Below, piece by piece: positions 53,332-64,000 of a stretch of 64,000 nucleotides of DNA (positions within the stretch are counted from its first letter, which is position 1; each line of letters begins with the position of its first letter). Both the position numbers and the translations under genes were made by a program. Where the stretch lies: contig OZ251241.1 of assembly GCA_965240325.2 (NCBI GenBank), positions 1,240,001 through 1,304,000 on the forward strand. Reading direction: 5' to 3'. The notes beneath the pieces were generated by a model that was not told the origin of the DNA, searched no databases, and worked only from the letters and a program-made list of their open reading frames with translations. The DNA is from Rebecca billardiae RCC1528. Its lineage: Eukaryota; Haptophyta.

Positions 53332-55742
53332 TCAGCGCGGCACAACACTCGCGAGCGCGGCCGTCGTCTCGAGCCGCTCGTCACTCGCGGCGCGCAGCAG
53401 CTGCGCGTGCGTGCGCGCGACGGCGCGCATCGGCCACGCGTGGAGCTGCGCGTCGAGGCAGCCGCGCAGCACGCGCAGCGCGGGCGCGCGGCGGCGCACC
53501 GCGCGCGAGAACGCGGTGAGGCCGAGCCAGCACACGAGCCGCGAGACTTCGGCGCGCGGCGGCTCGGCCGCGCCCGCGTCCGCGCGGGCGTGCGCGCCGC
53601 CGTCGCGCGCGGCGCGCGCGGCCGTGTCGGCGCGCGCGCCCGAGACGAGCCGCGCCCCGAGCTCGACGAGGCCGGCGGCGATCGCGGCGAGGCAGCGCTC
53701 GTTCCGGTGCGGCAGCGCGCGCGCGAGCGCGAGGAAGCGCAGCGCGACGAAGAGCTGCGCCTGGTACGCGTTGACCAAGCACACGCGCAGGCAGTTCACG
53801 CGCGCATCCGAGAGCAGCGGGTGGCACCGGTGCGCGAGCGCGGCGCTGAGCGCGGAGCACAGCTGGGCGGGGCGAAGGCGCCTGGCGTCATATCTCACGT
53901 CAGCGCTCGCGCGCCGGCCGCGCAGCGAGGAGTAGTCGCGGCGCACCTCGCACGTGCGCGGGTCGAGCAGCAGCCCGCACCACGCGAAGTGCGGCGCGGG
54001 CGTGCCCGCGCCAGCCGCGCCGGGCGCGCGGGCCGGGGGCGCCTCCGGCACCGCCGCGCGCGGCACGCACGCGGGCGCGAGCGCGCGCAGCGCTGCTGTG
54101 TCGGAGACGCGCGTCTTGCGCGCGTTGAGCGCGCAGCCAAACTCGGGGAAGCCGTGGCGCGTCGCGTCGAGGAAGCGGCACACCTCCGCCGGGTCGGCGG
54201 AGGCGAAGAGGAAGTCGTCGAGCAGGCGGATCGTCTCACGCGGCGGCGGCGGCGCGGCCGCAGCCGGCGGCGGCGAGGCGGCGCCCGCCGCCGCGGCGCC
54301 CGCCGCGGCTGGTTTGGCGGCCGCAGCGGCGCGCGCCGTGGCGGCGGCGGGCGGCGCGGGCGGCGCGGAGAACTCGCGCAGCCGCGTGCGGTCGAGCTCG
54401 GCGTAGTGCACCGAGCACAGCAGCGACGAGAGCGAGCCCCCCTGCGGGATGCCCCGCGCCTGCAGCAGCGGCCGGCGCCGCCCGGCCGCGCGCAGCGTGA
54501 CCACGTTGCATCGGACGTGCTGCGACAGACGGGTCAGGAGGGCGGCGCGCTCGGCGGCGCGGATGCGGCCGAGGTCTGTGATCACGCCGGCGCGCTGGGT
54601 GCCGAGGAGCGCGGTGCGCGTCGCGGCGGAGGGCAGCAGCTCCAGCTCGTCGCACGCCACGCGGCGGAACACGCGCCGCGGCGGCGGCGGCGGCGGGCAC
54701 CACACGCTCGCGCCCGCCGCGGCCGCGCCGCCGCGGCCGGCGCGCGGCGGCCGCGTGCACAGCGCGCGCGCGCGCGCCGGCGGCGCGTGCGCGCGGAAGT
54801 CTCGGAGCACGTAGCTCGGCGCGCGCATGAGCTTGCCCAGCGAGCGGAAGAGCTGCTCCGTGTCGATGGTGTCGAAGCACGCCGCCACGTCCACGCCGGC
54901 GCAGTGCAGCTCGAGCAGCTGACCGGCCGCGTCGCGCGCGCCCTCGCACGCGTGCAAGCCAACCGGCGCCGGCGCGGCCGCCGGCGCGGCCGCTGCCACC
55001 TCCGCGGCGTGCGCGCGCGCGTGCGCGACGTGCGCGCGCCACGCGGCGCTGAGCGCGCCGAGGCGGCGGTGGATGTCGCACATGCCCAGCACCGAGTTGC
55101 CCATCCGCTCCGGCGCGCGCTGCGCCTCCCAGCGCAGGGCAGCCATCGCATCTCTGAGCAGAGAGTTGACGGGCGGCGCGGACGGCGGCGCGGCCGCGCC
55201 GTGCGGCGCGCCGCCACCCGCCGCGCCGCCGTGCGCGGCCGGATGCGCGCGCGCCGCAGCAGCGCCGCCGCCGAGCAGCGCGCTCAGCGGCGTCGCCGCC
55301 ATCGAGAGCTGGCAGATCGGCCGCACCCCCGCCGCCGGCCCACCCAGCCCCTTCGGCTGGAACCGCAGGCCGGACGCGCCCAGGCACTGCGCCGCCACCG
55401 CCGCCGCGCCGCCGCTCGCCCGGCTCAGAGGAAGGAGGCTGAGGCGCGAGCCGTGCGCGGCCGAGGCGCCGTCGGCGCGCGCGCCGTCGCTGAGCGCGCG
55501 CGCGCACACGCGCGACCACACCGGGTGCCGGAAGTACCGCAGCTCGTGCACGCCGCCGCCGCTCCCCGCCGCCTCCGTGCAGTGGAAGGTCGAGCGCAGC
55601 AGCGGCAGCAGCACGCGCGTATGCAGCCACAGCAGCGCGCGCGCGAGCGCCTCCGCGCACGCGCGCTGCTCGGAGCGGGCGAGCGCGTGGCGGCGGCGCG
55701 CGATCGGCGGCGGGGCGCGCGCGGCGGCAGCCGCCAACGCGC

Positions 55743-55786
<44 letters not shown>

Positions 55787-57843
55787 CGCGCCGCGGCCGC
55801 GCGCCGCTGCCGCCGCCGCCGCCGAGCGCGCTGCCGCGCGAGCGCGCTCGCCACAGCGGCCGGCTGCGCGCCCTGCGCCGGCGCCGCGCCGCACATCGAG
55901 CCCTCCGGCCGCGGCGTGCGCCCCGGCGCCCCCGCCTCGGCCGCCCCGCCCGCCGCCCGCCCCGCCCGCTCGGCGCCGAGCCACGGCACTTGCGAGATTG
56001 CAATCTGGTGGGCGCCGAGCCACGGCACTTGCGAGATTGCAATCTGGTGGATGAGCACGCGGCCACTCGGCGTTGTGCGCCGGTTGTCCAGGACGAGGCG
56101 GCGCGCCGAGCGCAGCAGGAGGCGCCAGTTGCGCCCGGCGCCGACGAGCTCGACGGGCACGAGCGCCTGCACCACCGCCACCGCCAGGTCGGCCACCGCC
56201 GCGCGCGGCGTCTCCAGCGCCAGCAGGGCCGCGAGCGATGGCGGCGGCGCGGCGGCGTCGGCGCCGCTCGGCCGCGGCCGCGGCGCCGAGGCGGCGCGCT
56301 CGGCGACGGGTGCGGCGCGCGCCGGCGCGGGCAGGCGCGAAGCGGCGGGCTCGGCGGGCTCGGCGGGCGGCGGCGTGGGCGCGCACGAGGGCTCGTCCTG
56401 GCTGCACGGCAGCAGCTCTGCGCACCCGCTGCCGCCCTCCTCCGCGGCGCACAGGTGGCGGCCATGCTCCCAAGCCAACTCCGCAGGGCGGACGCGCGGC
56501 GCGCGCCGCGGCGGCGGGCGCTGCGGGCAGCACGTCTCGATCAGCCGGTCGAGGCGCGCCGCGGCGAAGTTGGAGACGAGCTGCGCGGCGATGGGCGCGA
56601 AGCGCGCCACGCGCGGCGGCAGCCGCGGCACGCGCCGCCGCCGCTTGGCGCAGCCCGCCGCCGCGGCCGCCGCGAGCGCGCGCGCCACGCCGGCGCCGCC
56701 GGGCGCGGCCGCCGCGCGCGCGGCCGCGGCCGCGCCGCGCGCGCCCGGCCGGGGCGCGTCCGCGAGCGCGGCCGGGACGGGCGTGAAGCCAGCAGACGCG
56801 GCGCCACGCGGCGTGCCCCGCCGCGCATCGCCGCCCGCCACCCCGCGCGCGCCGCCGCCGCCCCCACCCCCGCTGTCCAAGGCCCAGATGTGTGCAGCCA
56901 GCCTGACGCCGCGCGTGCGCGCGCCCGCGCGCGAGCGCGCGAGGCGGTGCAGGATGTGCGCGCGCGCGAGGCCGACGCGCCCGCTGCGCGGCTGCCGGGC
57001 GTACTGCAGCGCCCAGCGCGGCACGACGCAGTCCAGCTCGCTCGGCCGGGCGGGCGCGGCGCGCGCGGCCGAGCCGGCGCCGGCGCCGCGTGCTGGGTCC
57101 CAGCCGCCCGCGGGCGGCGCGGCGAGGCGCGGCGCCGCGCGCGCGGCGGAGGACGGCGCCGGGCCGGCGCGAGCCTCCGCCGGCGCGGCCGCGGCCTCCG
57201 CGCACGCCCGCAGCGCGCGCGTGCCCCCCGTGCACGGCGGCGGCAGCGGCGCGCCTGAGGAGCGCGCGCCGTCGCCAATCGGCGGCCCGCTGAGCTGCAC
57301 GAATTGCACGCTGCGCTCGAGGCGGAGGAGGAGCGTGGTGCGCAGGAGCAGGTGGCGCGCGGCGGCCTCGCCGATTCGCGCGAAGAGGCGCGCGAACGGC
57401 GCGCCGCGCAGCGTCTCCGCGCCCGGGTTGTCCGCGGTGCACTCGACGCCGTGCGCGCCGTGCAGCGCGCCGCCGCGCGCGCCATAGCGCTCGCCGAGCG
57501 TGTAGCCGTAGGCGAGGGCGTTGTCGGCGCGCGCGCTGAGCAGCCGGCGGATCACGTCGTTCACCACCGCGCTCGCGTCCTCCGCGTGCTCCACCGCGCC
57601 CGCCGCCGCCGCCGCCGCCGCCGCGTCGAGCGCGCCGCCGCCGCCGTCGTCCGCGTCGTCGCGCGGAAACGGCTCGCACGGCGTGAGCACAAGGACGGAA
57701 TCAAAGATGGCGGCGTACGCGGCGTCGTCGGTCGGCGCGAGCAGCGTGCGCGCGCGAGGGCCGAGCTCGCTCGCGAGCACCGCGCCGAGCGGGCGCAGCG
57801 CGGGCTCGCCGCTCATCCCCGGCGCGCGCCTCGCCGACCGCAC
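53332..57843 (-). CDS. TERT: Telomerase reverse transcriptase
   Basis: One open frame of 1503 codons; the Met at codon 9 (MSGEPALRPLG) is an alternative start. The TEN-like region has VVNDVIRRLLSARADNALAY and LLRLERSVQFVQLSGPPIGD. The CP-like motif at ~594-625 contains a perfect 13-residue tandem duplication. The T motif is LLWLHTRVLLPLLRSTFHCT with VHELRYFRHPVWSRV. RT motifs: 1/2 RFQPKGLGGPAAGVRPICQL, A DVAACFDTID (catalytic Asp985), B' GIPQGGSLSSLL (1131-1142), C LLDDFLFAS (Asp1209-Asp1210) and E WCGLLLDPRTCEV. It is larger than typical TERT (~1100) because of Ala/Gly/Pro inserts, some of which might be in-frame introns. It extends telomeres using the TR template. Divergent from WDR74 across 179 bp. 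Confidence 0.95.
55972..56049 (-). repeat. 39-bp in-frame tandem duplication within TERT
   Basis: Two exact 39-bp copies (55972-56010 and 56011-56049) encode HQIAISQVPWLGA twice, at residues 599-624. The reading frame is kept. Confidence 0.95.
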
Positions 57844-58022
57844 GCCGGCTCCAGCCCGGAGCGGCCGCCCTCCCGAGTGGCCGCTCGTCGCCTTTTCCGG
57901 AACCAGTGCGCACTGTCTTGCGCAGACCCATCTTCCGCGCGCATCGCCGCCATCGTGCCCCGACGCGCGCCCACGTGGCCCCGCCCGGGCCCCCTACCCC
58001 TGGCGTCGACGCGTCGGCGGCG
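57844..58022. promoter_or_regulatory. Divergent TERT/WDR74 promoter region
   Basis: 179 bp lie between the two start codons. A small lower-GC patch CGCCTTTTCCGGAACCAGTG is near 57888-57907. No TATA box is evident, and a bidirectional promoter is likely. Confidence 0.45.
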
Positions 58023-59610
58023 ATGATGATCTGCGGCGACGACACGGGGCTGTGCAAGAGCGTCTCATACGACGACGGCCGCGTGCTCGCGCGCTGGGGC
58101 GAGCAGGCACGCGGCCGCGCCGTGCGAAGGCTCGCGCACGCGCGCGGCGCGCTCGCGTGCGCGCGCGCCGACGGCACGGTCGAGCTGTCGACGGTGCCCG
58201 CGCTGACGTCGGCCGAGCCGGAGGTCGTGCGCACGTACGCCGCGCACGGCCGCTCCGAGCCAACCGGCCTCGCCATGCACCCGAGCGCCGAGAGGCTCGT
58301 CGTCGCCGACGCTGACGGCACGGTCCACGTGCTGAGCACCGACCCCGGCGGCGGCGGCGGCGGCGGCGGCGAGAGCGGCGGCGAGGCGAAGCGCGGGTCG
58401 AAGCGCAAGCCGGCCGCGCCGGCCGCGCCCCTCGCGAGCCTCTCGCTCGGCTCGCACCTCGCGCACCTCGCCCTCTCCCCCGCGGGCGACCGGCTCGCAC
58501 TGTGCGGCCGCGGCACCGAGCTGAGCGTATGGGACTTTGGGGCAATGGCTGCCGGGCTGCCGGCGGCGGAGGGGGCGCACGCGCCGCAGCAGCAGCCCGT
58601 GTGGCGCGCACGGAACGTGCGCGCACGCGCGCGTCGCCGCCCCCCGCCGCCGCCGCGCTGGCGCGCTCGCTTGCTCCTCGCGGCCTGCCGCGCGCGCGAC
58701 GCGCGCGCACGCCCCGCTCAAGCGCTCCTCTGCCCTGCCGCGTCGCCGCGCCGCCGCGCCGCCGCGCCGCTGCGCCGCTGCGCCGCCGCTTCGGCAGGTG
58801 CCGGAGGACGAGACTCGGCTGGCGGTGCCGGTGTGGCACACGGCCGTGGCGTTCGTCGAGAGCGCGCCCGCGTGCCTCGTCACCACCTCGGGCCACGTGG
58901 CGCAGCGGCTGCGCGGGGAGGTCCGGCTGTACGATGTGCGCGCCCGCGCGCGCCCGGTGCTGCGCGCCGTCGCGCCCGCGGGCGACGTGCCGCTGTCCGC
59001 GCTCGCGCTCTCGCCCGAGGGGCACTCCGCGTTCGTGGGCACGGCGAAGGGCGAGCTGTGCCGGCTGGACCTGCGCCGCGACGCCGCGCTCGTCGGCGGG
59101 TACAAGGGCGGCGGCGGCGCGATCGTCGGCCTGGCGCTGCAGCCGGAGCGCGGCCTGCTGCTGGCCGTCGGTTACGACCGTTACGCGCGCGTGTACAGCG
59201 TGCGCAGCCGCGCGCTGCTGCACGCCGTGTACCTGAAGCAGCGGCAGCGCGCGCTGGCGCTCGTCGAGTCCGGCGCCGGAGAGATCGGCGCGGACGGCGA
59301 GGGCGGGGACGCGCGGCTCGACGACGACGACGACGGCGTGCGCGGCGCACGCGCGCCGCGCGGCGGCGGCGGCCGCGGCGCCCCGGAGATCGGCCGGCCG
59401 CCCAAGCGCGCGCTGCACGCGGACGACGACGCCGACGTCGAGGCCATTCTGAGCCGGCTCGAGCGCGCGCGCGACGACGGGCGCGCGGGCGGCGCGCACG
59501 CCGCGCGGGGCGCCGAGACGTCCAAGCCTCGGGCGAAGGAGGCGAACGGGCGCGCGCGCGCCGAGGGCGCGCACGGCGGGGTGCGCCGGCCCAAGAAGCT
59601 CAAGGCGTAG
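58023..59610 (+). CDS. WDR74: WDR74/NSA1-like WD-repeat ribosome biogenesis factor, 2 exons
   Basis: Exons 58023-58616 and 58798-59610 join in phase 0 (GTGCGC...GGCAG), giving 468 residues. The frame is open upstream, but MMICGDDTGLCKSVSYDDGR begins at the first ATG and fits the family start (a G.DTG.LK block). The splice restores WRARNVPEDETRLAVPVWHT, the family's diagnostic WRARNV..D...L..P(I/V)W segment. Downstream VRLYDVRARARPVLRA, LSALALSPEGHSAFVGTAKG and AVGYDRYARVYSVRSRALLH, followed by VYLKQR, continue the beta-propeller. The tail is acidic, then basic (RRPKKLKA). WDR74/Nsa1 works with the AAA ATPase NVL/Rix7 on pre-60S particles in the nucleolus. Convergent with the OSCA-like gene. 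Confidence 0.93.
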
Positions 59611-60471
59611 CCTCAAGCCTGGCCTGTGCGGACGCCGATGGGCGGGGTCGCTGCCGCCGTGCACCAACGGCCTTCTTCCCAGGACGAGGCCCGGCGATGG
59701 CGCCAATCATCGCAGGCAGGCCATCATCAGCTGCACTGGCGGATGCTGAAGCCGGTGGAACTGCTTGATGCCGGCCGCGAACTGAGCGGCGGCGCCGCGA
59801 ATTCTGATGACATCAGGAACAGCGCGCTCACGGCTCATCGCGTATATCGTATTCGTAATCGCGTGGCCGTGCTCCAGCGGCAGCAGACGATCTATCGACC
59901 AGCGCTTGATGCTACCAGCATACTGTCAATATATATAATAACTAAATAAGGCGGTCGTTGTCGTCCAGCACGACTTGGCAGCACCATATATCATATATAT
60001 CAGTAGTCGTACATAGTACGTTGACGACGCGCGCGTCACTGCTGTGACAGACCTGACGACAGCTTGTCAGCTGAGGCAGCGAATAAGCTGACTGCGCAGT
60101 CATCAGCGCGCTTATTCATCATCGTCAGTAGCAGCGCGCATTGATCATCACTCATCGATCATATCACATCGTCAAACGGTGCTGTGAGCTGTCAGCATGA
60201 GCATCGCGTCAACGTTTGATCATCTGTGATGTGTAGTCGCGTGAAATCCGTGATGCCATCGCAGGGCTCGCAGGCGGCGCCACGCCCACGGCGGTCGTCA
60301 TTATGTCACTCGTCATTCATCCGAGTAGTGGCGAGTCACCGACGCCGTCAGCACGCCGCACGCACGCGACTGACGCGTGCGCCGACGGGCGCCGAGAGCC
60401 AGCTTTTTCGGCGGGCAGAATGGCTCGGCCGCCCCGGTGGGGGGCCTCCCGCCTCTCCGCCCGCGTCACAC
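59611..60471. other. Convergent intergenic region
   Basis: This lies between the 3' ends of WDR74 and the OSCA-like gene. It is lower in GC, with TATATA patches near 59925-60000 and CAGTCATC / TCATCATCG low-complexity words. I see no gene. Confidence 0.5.
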
Positions 60472-61578
60472 TCAGACGCTCACGTGGAACGTGTCTCCCG
60501 GCTCGATGCCCTGCGGCACCGTGACCGCCACCAGCCCGCCCGTGCGCGGGTCCTGCACGAGCATCTGCATGCCCGAGCGGATGTTGGGCGGCAGCGTGAC
60601 CGCGAGCAGCGTGGGCTGCGGCGGCGGCCGCGCCGGCTGCATCGGCGCGGGCTGCGCGTACGCCTGCGGCGGCGGCGCGTACTGCGCCTGCGGCGGCACA
60701 ACCGTCGGCGGCGGCGCCACCTGCGCAGGCGCCATGCTCGCCGCGGGGTATGTGGGCGCCTGCGGCGACGGCGGCGCGGGCGTGGCCTGCGCGCGCGGCG
60801 GGCCGAGCGGCTGCGCCGCCGGCTGCACCGGCTGCGGCGCGGCGGCGGCGCCGCTGCCGCCCCTGCCCAGCGTGCCCAGCCGCGCGACTGGGTTGGGCCG
60901 CGGCGGCGGGCTCTCCTGCACCACCTGCGGCCGCACGCCGCTCAGGCCCGCGCTGCCCGCCGCCTCGGCCGGCCGGACGGTTGGCACGGGCATCACGATC
61001 GGACACGAGTACTTGTTCAGCCCCGCGATCGAGGAGAACGTGCGCCCGCCCGTGTCGTCCGAGTGCAGGTCGACGTACAGCCTGCGGGGGCGGCCGGGCA
61101 GCACACGCGCGCGCGCAGGCAGCACGGGGGCGCGTTGCGCCGGCGCGGCGCGAGCGCGCGGTGTGCGCGCGCGGTGCGTGCGCGGTGCGTGTGTGAACGC
61201 CCCAACACACCGAGCGCGCGCGCGGCCGTGCGCGCGGGGCGCGGAGGCGGGCAGGGCCCGCTCAGCGCCGGGCGTCGCGCGCGGCGGGTCGCGCCGGCGC
61301 ACCCGCCGCGCCGCGCACCTGAGGAACGGCAGCCACTTCACCGGCACGGCCTTGTAGAACGCCCAGATCGCCACGAGCCAGCCGCAGAGCGTCTGCTGCG
61401 CCGTGCCGTCTGCAAAGATGATCTGCATGATGATCGAGCCCAGCACCACCCAGCCCATCGCGGCGCGGTACTGCTCGCTGAGGCCCTCGTTGATCGAGGG
61501 CGGCTGCTTGAAGACGCGCAGCAGCGCGTACTTGTTGCACGCGTACCTGCGCGGCGGGGGGCGCACGCCTGCGCATCA

Positions 61579-61622
<44 letters not shown>

Positions 61623-63598
61623 TGCCGCGCGCGCGGGACCGCCGGTCGCGCGCGCGCGCGCGCACGAGATGACGAGCGCGCCGGCGGTGATGATGTACGC
61701 GATGGGCATGGCCGGGCCGTACAGGAGGCCCAGGCTGCACGTCTTCGTGATGCCGGCGTAGAACTCGCCCAGCGTCGCCTCGGGCGGCTCCCAGTACTGC
61801 GGAGGGCCGTGGGGCGTGGCCGAGCGCGCCGCACCCGCTCGGCTCAGCGCCGCGCGCTCGGCGCTCGGTGCTCGGCGCGGCGCGGCGCGGCAGAGACGCG
61901 CGCGGCGGCCGCGGCGCTTCGCCCGCCCCCCCCCGCGCGCGCACCGAGTCAAGCTTCGCCTGCGACCTGGCCAGCTTGGCGAGCACGTACCGGTAGAAGA
62001 GCACGTCCACGCGCACCACCTTGACGACCTCGGGCAGGACTGCGTTGGCCAGCAGGATGTAGAACGCCTGGGAGATGGCGCCGCCGTCCTCGTGCCACTC
62101 GCGGAGGCCGCCGGTGATCGCGCCGACGATGAGCACGAGGAGCGACTGGTTGATGATGTACGCCCACGTCAGCTTGAAGTACACCGACTCCTCGTACTGC
62201 CGCCCGGCACGGCGGCGCGCGTGGCGGCGGCGGCGGCGGCGGCGGCGCGCGGGCGGGCGGGCGCGGCGCGGCTCAGTCTGGCGAGTGCGCCGCGCGCTCG
62301 CCGGCCGATGGGGCGGCGGTGCGGTGCCGCGGCGGCGCGGCGCGGGCGGCGCGGCGACTCACCTCCGTCCGCGTGTCGCGCCGCTCGATGTCCGTCAGCC
62401 GGATCACCGCGTACTTGAGCACCGCGTTCACGGCCGTCACGGCGCCCGCGGCCGCGGCCGAGACGGCGCGCGCCGTGTTGAGTCGCTCGTCGCCCTCGAA
62501 CCGAGTGACCTGCTGGTCCTTGATGAGGTTGAAGCCGATGAGCGCGCCCGCCGAGGCGGCGATCAGCGCGAGGGAGAACACGGTCGTCCGCACCGAGAGC
62601 TTGCGCACCTGCTCCGGCCCCACCTCCAGGTTCTCCCAGTACACGTCGGACGGCTCGGGCGCGGGGCCGACCTTGAGACGATACCGGTCGAGGTAGCGCG
62701 GCCGGCTGCGCGTGACGCCGCAGCCCTCGAAGAGCTCCTCGTACCACTCGAGCGAGTGCGCGCGGAGGCAGGCGCGCCGCCCCGCCTCGGTCTCGAAGAT
62801 CAGGAACGCCGCGCCCGTCGGGTGCAGCGCCTCCGACTGCACGCGCCGCATCTCCGCCTCGTACCGAACCATCTCCGCCTCGAGCTCGGCCGCCTTGCGC
62901 TCCTCCGCCGCGCGCGCCTCGGTCGAGCGCGCGGAGTACGCGCCGTTGGCGGCGGCGGCGCTCGCGGCGGTGCGCGCGCGCGCGAGCGCGTCGTTCCGCC
63001 GCAGGTCGAGCGCCTTCCACTTGCGCTCGAGCCGGACGAAGTCGCCGCACGCGTAGCCGACGCTCACCATGTGCACCTTGCCAAACTGCTCAAAGAAGCC
63101 GACCAGGTCGGCCTCGGACGAGGCGTGCTCGGGGAGGTCGCGCACCTCGACGGCGTAGTCGCCGGCGGTGATGTACCGCCGGTCCACCTCCTTCGCGACG
63201 GTGCGCTGCAGGTAGCGGATGTGGTACATGAACAGGATGATGATCAGCGTGATCAGGAACCACGGCACGACCTGCGTCCACATGCGCGGGCACTGGCGCG
63301 CGCCGCCGCACAGGTTGGTGCGCCAGCCGATCGTCGTGGCGAGGATGAGGCTGTCGCTCTCCTCCTTCGGCGTGCGCATGTTCTGCGCGAGCGCCGGGAT
63401 CGCGATCAGGAAGAGCAGCGTGAAGACGCCGATCGAGAGCCGGATCGTGCGGAAGAAGAGCTCGACGCCGACGCCGCCGCGGCCAAGCTGCTTGAGCGGG
63501 CCGTGCAGGGGCAGCGGCTGGCCCGCCTCGTCCTTGAACCCCTCCTTCTCCTTCGCGCGCTGCCGCGCGGCCGCCAGGCTCGGACGCTCGGTGCTCAT
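60472..63598 (-). CDS. OSCA/TMEM63-like membrane protein (mechanosensitive channel superfamily), 5 exons
   Basis: Exons 62363-63598, 61945-62196, 61666-61796, 61319-61546 and 60472-61081 give 818 residues. Intron donors are GTGAGT and three GTGCGC, with CAG acceptors. All phases fit, including the phase-2 joins ISYACNK and LRLYVDL. From MSTERPSLAAARQRAKEKEG there are two membrane segments (FFRTIRLSIGVFTLLFLIAI and VPWFLITLIIILFMYHIRYL). An RRM-like cytosolic domain follows (YAVEVRDLPEHASSEADL ... GAAFLIFETEAGRRACLRAH) around a Lys/Glu-rich coiled coil. More segments come after: VFSLALIAASAGALIGFNL, TWAYIINQSLLVLIVGAITG, LLYGPAMPIAYIITAGALVI and GWVVLGSIIMQIIFADG. The CNKYALLRVFKQPP block is typical. 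The C-terminus is Pro/Gln-rich with a VTVPQGIEPGDTFHVSV end. It is probably a plasma or organelle membrane cation channel; gating is not inferable. Confidence 0.8.
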
Positions 63599-64000
63599 CG
63601 CGCGCGCCCGCTTGGGGACCAACCACCACAGATGGGCGGCGCCGCGGCGGTTCAGCCTCTCCTTTGGTGTTTTTGTGCAGCTGCCGGCCTGCCTGCCGCC
63701 CCAGGCCGGGGCGGCGGCGGGCGGCTGCGCGGCGCTTGTGATTGCCGCGAATGTTCACTTTGCTTTACAGTAGCTAGTGAACCCGGGTACGATGCGAATG
63801 TACAAGTCCGACGTGGTGGCTGGGCGGTACAGGCGGCGCCGCTCGGGCTGACGCGGCGACGCCGGACGGGCCCCCGCCAGGCGTCGATGCGTCGACGCCT
63901 CGGCACGCATCGTGCCTGGTGGGGCCATCGCACCATGTGCCATGCAGCGTGCGCAGCGGTCTCCACCGCTGCAGACGCGGTATTCTCCGGGTAGCAGCCA
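63599..64000. other. Upstream of the OSCA-like gene to window end
   Basis: This is the 5' flank of the OSCA-like gene. It includes a CCTCTCCTTTGGTGTTTTTG pyrimidine-rich stretch near 63657-63676. I see no coding signal or repeat in the last 250 bases. Confidence 0.45.

Overview
The window is nuclear DNA of a GC-rich unicellular eukaryote, most plausibly a microalga. Haptophyte or pelagophyte-like is my guess; nothing in the sequence fixes the lineage. Evidence for a eukaryote: spliceosomal GT-AG introns that restore conserved protein blocks exactly, a telomerase reverse transcriptase, a homeodomain protein, a mitochondrial PDK/BCKDK-type kinase with a presequence, a PPR protein, a DCN1-type NEDD8 E3 and an ULK4/RUNKEL kinase. 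A B3 domain of the plant VAL type argues for an alga. Coding DNA is extremely GC-rich and Ala/Arg/Gly-biased, so spurious open frames are everywhere. Intergenic DNA is visibly lower in GC, with many microsatellites and duplicated blocks.

Layout. 1-1204: 3' part of a multi-pass membrane protein (+). 1205-4103: gene-poor, with a 170-bp direct repeat. 4104-5018: homeodomain protein (+). 5019-10881: dispersed repeats, two doubtful small genes (8073-8489 -, 8776-9537 +) and a 910-bp MITE-like element with 18-bp terminal inverted repeats and a TACT target duplication. 10882-11871: Shewanella-like phosphatase (-). 11921-20189: an 8.3-kb palindromic foldback element with CACTA-like tips. Its arms are arrays of a 14-bp near-palindrome and its core is made of ~210-bp GC-rich repeats. 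20374-21090: MRTO4 ribosome-assembly factor (+). 21619-23330: PDK/BCKDK kinase, 3 exons (-). 23758-25287: sulfotransferase-like protein (-). 25683-28400: unknown IQ-motif protein with duplicated modules (+). 28336-29220: truncated EamA/DMT transporter (+). 29478-29976: small two-exon protein (-). 30298-36527: ULK4/RUNKEL kinase (-). 36948-37761: DCN1-like protein (+). 40097-42807: B3-Tudor-like chromatin protein (+). 43241-43957: second MITE-like element. 44840-45832: DUF1244 fused to a MogA/MoaB domain (-). 46038-48297: PPR protein (+). 48298-53331: gene-poor, with a 1042-bp tandem duplication and an inverted partial copy. 53332-57843: TERT (-). 58023-59610: WDR74 (+). 60472-63598: OSCA/TMEM63-like channel (-).

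The genes are a mixed housekeeping set with no operon logic. Many lie as divergent pairs with short shared promoters: ULK4/DCN1, DUF1244-Mog/PPR, TERT/WDR74 and sulfotransferase/IQ protein. The 8.3-kb foldback element appears to have inserted into another such promoter, between the SLP phosphatase and MRTO4. Two ribosome-biogenesis factors (MRTO4 and WDR74) are present but unlinked. Across the window, 13 of the 15 introns I could reconstruct start with GTGCG rather than GTRAG, a strong local peculiarity of splicing.
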